Source of the DNA: Chromera velia
Lineage: Eukaryota; Sar; Chromeraceae
DNA length: 64,000 nucleotides
Reading direction: 5' to 3'
Assembly (NCBI GenBank): GCA_018398765.1
Contig: JAHBMJ010005780.1
Coordinates: 1-64,000, forward strand
Shown here: piece after piece, positions 34,371-45,570 of the stretch
Position numbering within the stretch: position 1 is the stretch's first letter
Layout: every line of letters begins with the position of its first letter
Made by a program: the position numbers and the translations under genes
Notes under the pieces: model-generated
Databases searched by the model: none
Told to the model about the DNA's origin: nothing
What the model saw: the letters and a program-made list of their open reading frames with translations, nothing else

Positions 34371-35587
34371 TGTAGCCCAAACCGAAAGGTAAAATAAAGG
34401 TAAGGTGAGCCTGACCCCCTGCCTTGAATTTCACGCGAACGGTTCTGTCTGCTTCGCACAAACTCTGCAGACTCAGTGTAGATCGAGGTTGTAGTGCATC
34501 CACTGTGTAGGGACAGTGCTTTGACGTCGATCTTGCTGTGATTCCTTCGAGCCTCATTCTCAATCTGGAGCCAGGATGGTCCAGCTGTTCATTGAACCAG
34601 TCACCTTCATTTATTTCTTGTGGAGACGGTATTTCTTCATACAGTTCCGTCTCTCTTTCATTACCGTAACAATCGGCGCTCTGGCCTCTGTATCCCTCGG
34701 GCAGTATCTCCCGATGGGGGTACTACCGGTGGAGTCTCTGAAACAGTCAGGACCGAACCCTCTATCAAGGGGGCAAATGAGTTTGGCGATTTCGTTCGCA
34801 ACAGAAGTCCCGGTGGCGCTTCAATGGTAGTCGATGTAGCCCTTCAACCTCTAAGCAGACTCCTTCAGACCACAGGTTGGTTTTTCTCCTTTTCCCTTTT
34901 CCATTTTGTCAGATAAAATCGATCTAAGTCGATCCCGTCTGAACACTGCCTTGGCTCTCTGTTTCCCGCGTGACAGCGTCAGCCGCATACGTGACTAGTT
35001 GGTGACCTGTCTGGAACGTATGTTATGGAAGGAAAGACGGTCAGCGGAGATGGTTCTTTCGAAATCCCTCTGGCTCTTTTCTTCTGGGGTCGCTCACGCG
35101 ATCCGTTTCGTTGCCTGGCATCCTGCTGAACCTCCCTGTTAACTTCCCAGAGACACTATTCAGGAGACAGACGCAGAGAGGTAGACAGATAGACAGACAG
35201 GCAGGCAGGCACAGGTAGGCAGGCAGGCAGGCACACAGACACAGACAGACAGACAGACAGACAGACAGATAGACAGACAGACAGACAGACAACGTGACTT
35301 CTTTTTATCTTTTTTTGTTCTGTCTCTTTTTAAATACAACAAACAGACAGCTTTAGAGACAGATGGGGAGGTAGATTCCAGGGAAGGATAGAATGAGTGA
35401 GATAGAGGGAACGAAACGTCTTCTTTTTATTTAAAAATTCCCTTTTTTCTCTCCTTAGTCTCTTTCCCTCCCTCTCTTTGCATCTCTACCTTCCCGCCTG
35501 AATGCCTTTGACTGAACTGTGTCGTCACTTGATCCTGCGAGTGCAGATCCCCGGAAAGGGTCCAGTAGCGTTGCTCTGAGGAGCAGT
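34371..35587. repeat. No gene seen; (CAGA)n microsatellite at 35160-35292
   Basis: Open frames on both strands up to about 100 codons show no recognisable domain. CAGA and CAGG units fill about 35163-35292. The region ends where the 144-bp tandem array begins. Confidence 0.6.
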
Positions 35588-37681
35588 TTAAGACTGCTCC
35601 AAATGCCCGATATCCCCAATTTGAGTGCCATCGCCGACCTCAGCCGGAACCCCCTTGAGAAGCCTAATGAGGAGGAAAAGAACCCTCTTCCCACTACTGA
35701 CCAGATCTGGAAGGAAGGCCAGGCTCAAAGGGGCAGACTGCTCCAAATGCCTGATATCCCCGATTTCAGTGCCATCACCGACCCCAGCCGCAACCCCCTT
35801 GAGAAGCCTGATGAGGAGGAAAAGAACCCTCTTCCCACTGCTGACCAGATCTGGGAGGAAGGCCAGGCTCAAAAGGGCAGACTGCTCCAAATGCCTGACA
35901 TCCTCGATTTGAGTGTCATCGCCGACCCCAGCCGCAACCCCCTTGAGAAGCCTGATGAGGAGGAAAAGAACCTGGAAAAGAACCCTCTTCCCACTGCTGA
36001 CCAGATCTGGGAGGAAGACCAGGCTCAAAGGGGCAGACTGCTCCAAATGCCCGACATCCCCGATTTGAGTGCCATCGCCAACCCCAGCCGCAACCCCCTT
36101 GAGATGCCTGATGAAGAGGAAAAGAACCCTCTTCCCACTGCTGACCAGATCAAGGAGGAAGGCCAGGCTCAAAAGGGCAGACTGCTCTAAATGCCCGACA
36201 TCCCCGATTTGAGTGCCATCGCCGACCCTAGCCGCAACCCCCTTGAGAAGCCTGATAAGGAGGAAAAGAACCCTCTTCCCACTGCTGACCAGATCTGGGA
36301 GGAAGGCCAGGCTCAAAGGGACAGACTGCTCTAAATGCCCGACATCTCCGATTTGAATGCCATCGCCGACCCCAGCCGCAACCCCCTTGAGAAGCCTGAT
36401 GAGGAGGAAAAGAACCCTCTTCCCACTGCTGACTAGATCTAGGAGGAAGGCCAGGCTCAAAGGGGCAGACTGCTCCAAATGCCTGACATCCCCGATTTGA
36501 GTGCCATCGCCGACCCCAGCCGCAACCCCCTTGAGAAGCCTGATGAGGAGGAAAAGAACCCTCTTCCCACTGCTGACCAGATCTAGGAGGAAGGCCAGGC
36601 TCAAAGGAGCAGACTGCTCCAAATGCCTGACATCCCCGATTTGAATGCCATCGCCGACCCCAGCCGCAACCCCCTTGAGAAGCCTGATGAGGAGGAAAAG
36701 AACTGTCTTCTTACTGCTGACCAGATCTGGGAGGAAGGCCAGGCTCAAAGAGGCAGACTGCTCTAAATGCCCGACATCTCCGATTTGAATGCCATCGCTG
36801 ACCCCAGCCGCAACCCCCTTGAGAAGCCTGATGAGGAGGAAAAGAACCCTCTTCCCACTGCTGACCAGATCTAGGAGGAAAGCCAGGCTCAAAGGGGCAG
36901 ACTGCTCCAAATGCCTAACATCCCCGATTTGAGTGCCATCGCCGACCCCAGCCGTAACCCTCTTGAGAAGCCTGATGAGGAGGAAAAGAACTGTCTTCTT
37001 ACTGCTGACCAGATCTGGGAGGAAGCCCAGGCTCAAAGGGACAGATTGCTCTAAATGCCCGACATCCCCGATTTGAATGCTATCGCCGACCCCAGCCGCA
37101 ACCCCCTTGAGAAGCCTGATGAGGAGGAAAAGAACCCTCTTCCCACTGCTGACTAGATCTAGGAGGAAGGCCAGGCTCAAAGGGGCAGACTGCTCCAAAT
37201 GCCCGACATCCCCGATTTGAGTGCCATCGCCGACCTCAGCCGCAACCCTCTTGAGAAGCCTGATAAGGAGGAAAAGAACTGTCTTCTTACTGCTGACCAG
37301 ATCTGGGAGGAAGGCCAGGCTCAAAGGGGCAGACTGCTCCAAATGCCTGACATCCCCGATTTGAGTGCCATCGCCGACCCCAGCCGCAACCCCCTTGAGA
37401 AGCCTGATAAGAAGGAAAAGAACCCTCTTCCCACTGCTGACCAGATCTGGGAGGAACTTTAAGGCCAGGCTCAAAGGGGCAGACTGTTCTAAATGCCCGA
37501 CATCCCCGATTTGAGTGCCATCGCCGACCCCAGCCGCAACCCCTTTGAGAAGCCTGATGAGGAGGAAAAGAACCCTCTTCCCACTGCTGACCAGATCAGG
37601 GACGAAGGCCAGGCTCAAAGGGGCAGACTGCTTCAAATACCCGACGTTCAGTGAGGGACTCTCAAAGAGTAGGCTAGGCAT
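35588..37681 (-). CDS. Hypothetical repeat protein encoded by a 144-bp tandem array
   Basis: Fourteen-odd copies of a 144-bp unit (48 codons) run from about 35597 to 37650. One unit is 156 bp and one is 150 bp, so all lengths are multiples of 3. The minus strand stays open through every copy, from an ATG at 37681 (upstream GTG at 37714) to a stop at 35588, about 697 codons. Each repeat reads roughly LEQSAPLSLAFLPDLVSSGK followed by a hydrophobic RVLFLLIRLLKGVAA segment. The plus strand also codes in the first units (35519-36190, Asp/Glu-rich, ending PDEEEKNP) but acquires TAA and TAG stops in about half the copies. Several of the changes are silent on the minus strand (CTG to CTA, TTG to TTA). 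I recognise no family. It may be a real gene or only a non-coding satellite. Confidence 0.4.
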   Translation of the reverse strand: MPSLLFESPSLNVGYLKQSAPLSLAFVPDLVSSGKRVLFLLIRLLKGVAAGVGDGTQIGDVGHLEQSAPLSLALKFLPDLVSSGKRVLFLLIRLLKGVAAGVGDGTQIGDVRHLEQSAPLSLAFLPDLVSSKKTVLFLLIRLLKRVAAEVGDGTQIGDVGHLEQSAPLSLAFLLDLVSSGKRVLFLLIRLLKGVAAGVGDSIQIGDVGHLEQSVPLSLGFLPDLVSSKKTVLFLLIRLLKRVTAGVGDGTQIGDVRHLEQSAPLSLAFLLDLVSSGKRVLFLLIRLLKGVAAGVSDGIQIGDVGHLEQSASLSLAFLPDLVSSKKTVLFLLIRLLKGVAAGVGDGIQIGDVRHLEQSAPLSLAFLLDLVSSGKRVLFLLIRLLKGVAAGVGDGTQIGDVRHLEQSAPLSLAFLLDLVSSGKRVLFLLIRLLKGVAAGVGDGIQIGDVGHLEQSVPLSLAFLPDLVSSGKRVLFLLIRLLKGVAARVGDGTQIGDVGHLEQSALLSLAFLLDLVSSGKRVLFLFIRHLKGVAAGVGDGTQIGDVGHLEQSAPLSLVFLPDLVSSGKRVLFQVLFLLIRLLKGVAAGVGDDTQIEDVRHLEQSALLSLAFLPDLVSSGKRVLFLLIRLLKGVAAGVGDGTEIGDIRHLEQSAPLSLAFLPDLVSSGKRVLFLLIRLLKGVPAEVGDGTQIGDIGHLEQS
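35597..37650. repeat. 144-bp tandem repeat, about 14 copies
   Basis: Unit starts (CTCCAAATGCC or CTCTAAATGCC) fall at 35597, 35741, 35885, 36041, 36185, 36329, 36473, 36617, 36761, 36905, 37049, 37193 and 37337, then TTCTAAATGCC at 37487 and CTTCAAATACC at 37631. Copies are highly similar, so amplification is recent or homogenised. Confidence 0.97.
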
Positions 37682-37714
37682 GTCATAAAACAAAAGGGAA
37701 AGGGATGTATTCAC

Positions 37715-39900
37715 CTCATGCAGAGAGGGAAGGGAAAAGATCTGCGACTTACAACCAGGTAGATTAGACCCGCTACAAAAATAGGGCAGAGACGTACTGC
37801 AGTAACTGTTGAATGGTATATACTTGTGAGTATACCTTTATCTTTCCAGCAGTCCGTGCGGCGCCCGTCTGTCATTAGAGGGTATCATTGCTGGAAGATG
37901 TTACTGAGGGTGAAGTGAATGAGATTCGTGTGAATTTTGATAATCAGATAAAGAAAGAAAAAAAGAAGAGAGAGAGGTCAGTGTGAGAAGATTAACGGAT
38001 GTGAGTGAGCAGCATGGATGGATGGAAGGGGTGAGGTCCTGCTGGCTGGTTGTCTTCTTCGTTTGTTTGTTTGTTTTTTTTCTCCTTGTTGTATCTTCTC
38101 TCTCTCGACTGATCGAGATTTCCATCCTTGTAAGGTCTCAATCTTCGATCAATTGATCGTTCTTCTGCATGTTTTTTTATTCCAGCCTGTTGGGTACCTG
38201 TGTTGATCTGTCTTTCGAACGTTTATCTCTTCTTTTTTTTGTTTGCCTCTTCACCTCTATTCATCTTTCATTCTATCTATCCTTTCTTTTCTACATGAAG
38301 AGCATTTCCTATCTGTTGTTGCATTCCTTTGGGACCAGTTTGAAAAAGGCTTGAAAGAGCTGAACCGGCATTGCCAATACAGAGATTCTGCCTAGCTAAC
38401 ACAAGGAGATGAGAGGCTCGATCAACCTACAAGTAAGTAAGTATGTATGTCATTCAATTTCAAATTGGTCGAGGTTGGTGATGGCCACAGCCTTGAAGGG
38501 GTGCGGGGGAATCAGTGTGTAAGGGCGAGTGCAGAAAAGAATTAAAGGATGGAATGCATGTGGGAATAATGATGTGCCACGTGACAGCCAGGGGTCTGCT
38601 TTCCTTCCTTCCTTCCTTCCTTAGGGGGGGATTACCACATGGCTGGTCGACGGAGTGCAAGATCAACGGAAGTCTTAGAGAAAAATACTGAGCCAGCTGC
38701 AATATCGTCTGTAAACCAGCTGCAATATCGTCTGTAAGCCCCCTGTGTGTGTCGAAAGTGACTTCTTTTCTCCCCCAGTTGTTCCTCCTTTCCGTCGAGT
38801 GGGTAATACGATTCACATACAATAGAAAATTGTCAATGCAGCCAGCCGTTGACTGGGCAAAAAGGAAAGAAGAAAGAGGGAATACAGAAAATGACAGAAA
38901 AGTACACAAAATTTTGACTTGAAAGGAAAACGAATGAGAGAAGTACCTCTTGCATACTCTTGTTTTACATCTTGTGAAGTCAATTGGATCGTCGTTTTTT
39001 CCTGCATGCATGCATGCCCCAATTAAGCATCTGTTTGGTATTAATTTGCCAGCCCCTCGCTGACAAAAAAAACACACACCTGGCAAGGTGACCAATGTTT
39101 TTTTTCCTGTATACCGTTTGCAACACCCGAAATTGTAACACGTTTTTTCCTGCTTGGCAGTGCAGCAACTTATGTCCATGTCGAACATTGTCAGGCTGAA
39201 TGTCGGGGTAACACCCATCCACTGGCTTTTTTTTTCGTAGTTTAAACACTGTTTTTATTCCGGCCTACTTTTTGTTGATCCAAGTGAAAAGAAATTTAGA
39301 AAGAAATGCAAGTCATGATTGGTCCTCAAAGAATCAGCGGCTGCTCTTCTAGGGGCTAAGTTAGGGCGTTGGCTGCCCTAGCTTTCCTTTGATCGCCATC
39401 ATGCATTTATATAGACCAGACTGTAGAAAGACAAAAGCAAATCATCGTCAGACTGAAAGTTTATGAATAAGTTCAGAACAACTGTTAGAAGAACTCTGTT
39501 ATAAACAACAAGAATGCGTGGCCCCTCCACGTTTATTGTAAAACATCCATTCCGTGCGTTACATCTAGTAGTAGCGTTATAACAGTTTTGTTAGCTTTTG
39601 ATCGATTTTTTTATTCCTAGCTTTATTCCTATCTAGATTCATATACTAAATACGAAATTTTACTAGACTAAGTTCTTACAAAATATTAGAAACTACGTAC
39701 TATTTAGTAAAACTAAGTCAGAAAGTTAGTTAGTCAGTTGAAGGATGTCTAATCCTAAGCAGCAAGGCCTATATAACCCCAGTTGAAGCACTAATGAAAC
39801 TCCCACATGGTCGACTAGCAAATTAATAAATCTAGAGCAAAATCATTTTTTAAAAAAATAGAATTGATAATTATATAATGATTATGACTAGGATTATGAT
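37715..39900. other. AT-rich interval; one 252-codon open frame of unknown status
   Basis: The minus strand is open at 38460-39218 for 252 codons. Its N-terminal half is rich in Cys and Lys (CCKRYTGKK, CFFCQRGAG), its middle is Phe-rich and its C-terminal half is Pro/His-rich. I recognise no domain. The coding-like bias is weak and the region lies in the repeat island, so I do not call it a gene. Elsewhere I see only AT-rich DNA and a GGAA-type run near 38600. Confidence 0.35.
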
Positions 39901-40442
39901 TACACTGTGCTGTTAGGAGTAATCAACTTAGTTTGGTTACCCCGGTAGCCGTTAGGCCGCTTGGTAACCATTTTCATGGTTATGGTAATTATGCAGAGTC
40001 AATTGATTACTGTTATTTTAGTAACCAAAACAGTGGTAATCGTTCTTTTCAGCTAGACAAACTGTGATGTGATATGGATTAACTAGTGGTACTGGGTAAA
40101 TCGGGTACCAAAAATTAATAAATTTATATTGCAAAGTTCTCTTATATACTATCTACAAATATGGGTAACTAGATTTGTAAATTAAAGTCAAATTTTTGAT
40201 ATTATAGAAACAACTTATAATTAGACAAAACAAGTTTAGAAATGATTGTTTTTATATCGTACATAGTTTTTAAAGATGCGTTTCCCCTATATTAAATCCT
40301 AATTCTACATGTTTGCGGCCAGATTACCGCAGTAGCGGTAGTCCCCTCAGACCTCCCCAGTTACCAAATTTCGGTTACCAATTTCATAGTAACCAAAGGC
40401 CTTCTGAGAAAGGCCAATAGTTACTCCTAACAGCACAATGTA
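39901..40442. mobile_element. 542-bp MITE with terminal inverted repeats, hAT-like
   Basis: The left end at 39901 (TACACTGTGCTGTTAGGAGT) is matched at 40442 by the reverse complement of the right end, 21 of 22 identical. The flanks are ATTATGAT at 39893-39900 and ATTATGAC at 40443-40450, an 8-bp target-site duplication with one change. Eight-bp duplications are typical of hAT transposons. GGTTACC-type motifs recur below both ends. There is no coding capacity, so the element is non-autonomous. Confidence 0.8.
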
Positions 40443-40921
40443 ATTATGACGATGATGTTAAACTAGATATCGAAGTAGATTATGATGATTGGAGGCTAGA
40501 TTGGAGGAAAACTTATAGTTTTAAAGTGTATTTAAAGTAAAGGTTAAAAAGGTTATGAATGAATGAATTGAATGAATTGAGGCAGTTAAAGCCGGTGAAC
40601 ACACTACTTAGGCTCTAGCCAACTGCAGGGCATGAATATATTATTATTCTCACCGCGACTTCGTGCGGCTACTAGTGCGGCTATATGCTTCACAACGAGC
40701 TACACCATGATTTTATTTGATGCACGTATGAAAGAACACATAAATAACATAGCGTTGTGCTTCGAAAACTCCCGTAAGAACGATTATCATGAAGATATAT
40801 AATGTACAATTTGTCAACTCTCAACTTGACACGAGTCTCAAAGCCCGTAGCTTTTGCTTTCAAAGTTGTGCAGACCACTGTACCAGCCTCTGCCTTTACG
40901 TACCTGTTTTAGGGTCCGTAT
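40443..40921. other. AT-rich spacer beyond the kinesin stop codon
   Basis: A short AT-rich stretch with GAATGAATT runs near 40556-40580 and no recognisable gene. Part of it is probably the kinesin 3' UTR. Confidence 0.45.
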
Positions 40922-43458
40922 TCAAGCAGAATCGTCGTTGACCGCGGCCCGGCCTGCCCAACCCACCCCACTCAGTGCTTCCCCCTGGCAGTCTCTTCGA
41001 TCCCGGGGGCTGGGGGACTGACAAATCAAATTCTGCCTCACGAAACTGCCCTTTCTACCGCTTTCTCTACGAAATGCACTCTGAGATGAAGGAAGAACTG
41101 CAAAAACACCCTGAAGCTGCGGCGAACATGGAGGCCTAGGCCCTCCCCCCCTCGATTCCAGACTAGGTCTGGGGCGGGGAGGGAGGACGGGACGTGACTG
41201 ATCCCTGCCCCCCTTCCCTGAGCTGCTCAACCAACGATGCTGCGCGGATTCAATCTTTAATTCTCCCCCCCTGCATGCCACTGCGCTCCGCGTGCCGCCG
41301 GGCTCCGTGAGGAGGCAGTGCCGGGGCCCATCAAGCGCTGCAAGGTGGCCTGCCTCTGCTCCTCCCTCGCCTGAAGCTGTGGAACCGCCTGCACAGCGTG
41401 CGAGCGGGCACTCCCAATAGTGGCCGGGGTAGAGGGGCCTGAGAGGGTCCCGCCTCTCGCTCCTCCTCCTCCTCCTCCTCGGGACCTGACTGGGGTCACA
41501 GGGGGGGCAGGTTGGTCGGGGGCAACAGGAGAGGGAGGGGGGTGGTGGTGGGAACNNGGGGGGGGGAGAGGGTGCTCTATGCATAGTTGGGGAAATGGGA
41601 ATGGGAGAAGCTGCAGCATTGGGGGCATGAGCTGAGGGTGTGAGGGGACCGACAGGTGCGGGTTTCGTGTTCATGTGCAACACTGGGTGCATTGGACTCA
41701 ACAAGAAAGAAGAACGGCGAGGGTAACCGTTGCCGCTTTCACGTCCTGCAGTCAGACCGTCTGCCCCCTTTCCACGTGATCCTCTGATGACTCGAGTCAG
41801 GTGAACGCTCCGTCGCTGTTGCTGTTGCTGGGGTGGGGCCGGGTTTGCTGACGAGGAGACGGGCACGGGTGCAGGCAGAGGCATTGGGGGGGCATGCAGA
41901 CCGATTGACGCACGCGAGGGGTGGAGCGGAAGAGGAACGTTGGCCCTTGGAAGGGGCCGCGGGAGGGAGTTCAGAGGGAGATGGTGAGGTGGAGGGTGGG
42001 ATGGAATTTGACGATTCTGCTGCTGGTGCTGTGGGGGTACGGGTGGGTGAACTCTGGAGGTTCTCTGGAAATCCCATCGGATGGCACTTGCAGCAGACTC
42101 TCTCCACTGATTGCTGCCGGCCTTGGGACCTGGTCTGTCCCCTTTTTCTGCTGTTGGGACAACGGAAAGGTCGCTGCGGAATATCGAAGCACCAGGCTGG
42201 GGGCTTCCTGTGGAATTATTTCGATTTGGGTGTTGTTGGTGTGTATGTGGACCGAAGGACGGCTTTTGGACTCCAAGCACCGAGGGGGGTGAAGGGGGGT
42301 GCTGTGCGGAGAGTCTGGGGGTGGAAATGAAAGTTCTCCCGTTGCTAATGTCCGTTTGAGATCTCGATCTCTTTTCTCCCTCCTCTTTCTCACTCAAACT
42401 GTCCTCCCGGCACCCGCCCTTTGCACTGCCTCTCCCCGCACTTCCTCCTGTCAACTGAATCACACCTCCACCATCTCTTCCTGCATTCGCTACAGAGGCG
42501 AACGAAGGCGTTGCCTGGTGTGAACTATCTGCATTCATACCGGTGGACGGAAGCTCGCGGGGGGGGATCTGTACAGAGGGTGCCGCCTGACGTTCATCAT
42601 GAGCCAGGGACGAGGTGAGAGATCTCCTCGCTTTGATTCGTGATGTGGGTGTGCGGGCTTTGACTTCTTCTAGGCGGGAGGAAGAGGAAGTGTGAGAGCG
42701 CCCATTCCCCTTCCCCTTCCCATTCTCATCAGGTCCTGTGGCTGCTGTTTCTTCAAGGGACAATGAGAGACATCCTGCCCCGCTTCCCTTCTGCTGCACA
42801 TTTGGGACATCGGCCTCCTCCGTCTTGTCTTTCTGTGTCTCTTCCCCGTCTCCTTCAGACTCATTGGAACTGATCTCGATAGCTGAAGGGTCAATCATGC
42901 GGTCTGAGGGGGGCACTTCACAGGGGGCGGGGCTGAAGGGGGCGTCCGATTGCGCTCCCCTGCAAGCCGCCGCTTTGATCACAGAAAGGAAACTGGACTC
43001 CCCCACGCCTGCCCTGAGAGCAGCCCCTGCAATGTTCTTCCTCCCAGACCTCACAACACTCATGCAGTCAGCCCCAGCCCTCCCCGCATGCAAATCCTCC
43101 TCTACTGCTGCTGCCTGGACCCCCACCTCAATGTACTCCTTCTCCTTCTGCTGCAGAATACAGGGAGGGACCCCCGACTGGCCCCCTGTCGCACTGCAGG
43201 ACGAAGACGAAGGGGCAGAAGCTGCCCCTGCTTTGCCGTTGATTTTCGTGTTTTCATTCTCCTCCTCTGCGGCACTGCTGCAGGGGACGAAAAAGTCCCT
43301 CCTCTGCAGGCCCCCGAGAGGTCCCCCCCCCCTCCCTGTGTCCTTCCCTCCAGCTGCCTCATTTTGTTGAAGGCCTCGTCCCTCTCTCTCCTGAACCTCT
43401 CTGCTCTCCTCTCGGCCAGATCGAGTTTGTTTCTCGCCTCGTTAAGTTCTTCTTTCGT
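40922..43458 (-). other. Kinesin last exon: final helix and Pro/Ser/Gln-rich tail
   Basis: The exon opens with a coiled coil ([20 protein letters not shown]) that reaches a run of ten G at 43332-43323, where the frame breaks (that frame stops at 43102). One base out of phase the sequence stays open to 40922 for roughly 800 codons. It carries [20 protein letters not shown], then Ser/Gln/Pro/His-rich disordered sequence. Two undetermined bases at 41556-41557 make the last 200 codons uncertain. In another phase the frame ends at 41257 with a helix-like [20 protein letters not shown]. Confidence 0.65.
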
Positions 43459-45533
43459 CTGAGGGGGGTCGGAGGGGAAAAGGAAAGGGGAAAGGATTGA
43501 ATCAAAGATGTGGTAAAGAGAACAAGAAAGAATATTTGGGGGATTGGGATCTCGGACAGGTTAACGCGTCAGAGGAATCAAGGTGGGGGAAGAAAAAAGC
43601 AACCGGAAAAGAAAGAAAGAAAAGTGCAACAGGAGATGCAGAAACAAAGAAGCATCAAATGAAATGCTTTTAATCTAATGATACAGAATGAATGCCACAA
43701 AATTTTAATTTAATGATACAGAATGAATGCCACCCACGCGGCCTTACTTCTCAATCCTGTCCGACACACTGACTTTGTACAAATGCTGAATCGCCCCCTT
43801 TTGCCTGTTTTGGGCCATCCGCGTGTTGTCATCCTCCAAGCTCTTCTCACGGGCACGCGAGCGATCCAACTGCAGAGAAAAAAAAGGCGCCCGTTAAAGC
43901 ACACACACTCACATGCATGCACACAGAGGGGGGGGATGCGCGTGAGGCAGGCAGGCGCAAGACAGCGCACTAATTGTATTTTTCTTCTGTCCTTCTTTCC
44001 TCTCCTCACACTTTTGCAATCCATTTCTACTCGAGAGCTACTCAAGAAGTATTTTTCGACCGACGTTTTTCCCTTATCATCAAGATCAAGCAGGTAGGTC
44101 AGGTATGCAGAATCGACATGCAGTTAGGTACGGAGGGAGGAAATCTCCGGCAAGAAGGCATGCAGAGAGATGAAAAGAACAACAAAAACTACAATGCAAA
44201 ATGTCCTTGGAGGAAACGAGAAGGTGAAAGAAAGAGACGGGAACAAAAAGAAGCCCCAGGACCAACACGCACAGCCCTCAACCCATGCGCCCCCGAATCC
44301 CTCTCGCCCCCCCCCCCTTCGACGTACAGCTGACGCGCTGACCGACCTCTCCCTTGACCAACGACACTTCCGACTTGAGCTCGGTCACGCATCTCTGGAG
44401 TTCCTCTGCCTGCTGGATCTTGGTGGCCATCTGAAAAGAAGAAGAAACAAACCATGCATCAACGCAAGCAAAATGGGATCCCACAAAGCACGCAGAAAAA
44501 GATTGGTGACCAAAGCTGCGTGGTAGAAAACAAGAAAGACGCACATGCATGCATGCAGAAGCGGGTCCGTCCCTCTGCATGCATGGTGTCGGTTCTTCAA
44601 GAAACCGACCTTCCTCTCCGACTCTCGAAGGGAGCTGCCGAGAAGAGAAAAGGCACCCAATAGTCGAAATCACGCAGACATACATACAGAGGGAAAGGGA
44701 GGGTCTGAGTGAACTACGGGAGGCACAGATGCAGGCACTCAGATACACAGTCATTTCTCCCTCACTCCCTGCTGATGCTATCGTATCAATCACATCACGG
44801 ACCTTCGCCTTCTCGGCTTCCGCCTTCGCCCTGTTCTCCTCTGCCTCCTTCGCCCTCTTCTCGGCTTGCAGGGTCTGTGCCTCGTTTGCCTGCAACACGA
44901 CGACGCACAATTGGAGGGAACAACACAATCATGGTGAGGCGAGGGGAGGGAAGAGAAGAGGCGTGAGCGATTCAAAGGAGCCGGGGCCAAGAAAGGAAGG
45001 AAGGCAGAAAAGAGAAGACATGCAGTCACTGGTGGGTCTTGTTCAATGAAAGGACAGAGAGAGAGAGAGAACCCTGCAACCTGCATGCAGACTTTTTCTT
45101 TCTGTTGCATGGAGGGATTGCTTCGGATTGACTTACGGTCTGATCCAGTCCACACACACAGAATTCTGCGTGAATCGAATCAACGTGACCCTCTTTACCT
45201 ACTCACCCACCTACCTGGAGCTTCGTCACAAGGGCTCGGGCGTCCTGCCGCTCCCGCTGCCTTTCATTCTCCAGACGCACCTGAATCGACGAATTTACGC
45301 AATACAAGAAAGACAAATCAAAGCAATCCGGCAGGGGTGATCGGATGAGGGAGGAAGAGGGAGGCGACAGACACTTTTTCTTGACGCGAACACGCTGCAC
45401 ACACAAAACATCTCTCCTCCCTTTCTGTTTGAATAAGGCGTGAAGGAAAGGTGATGGGGGCCGAGAGGGAGGGGGAAGGGGGAAAAAGAGGGCAGTTTGT
45501 TGAAGTACAGAAGGGGGCTGGACTGACGGTGCG

Positions 45534-45570
<37 letters not shown>

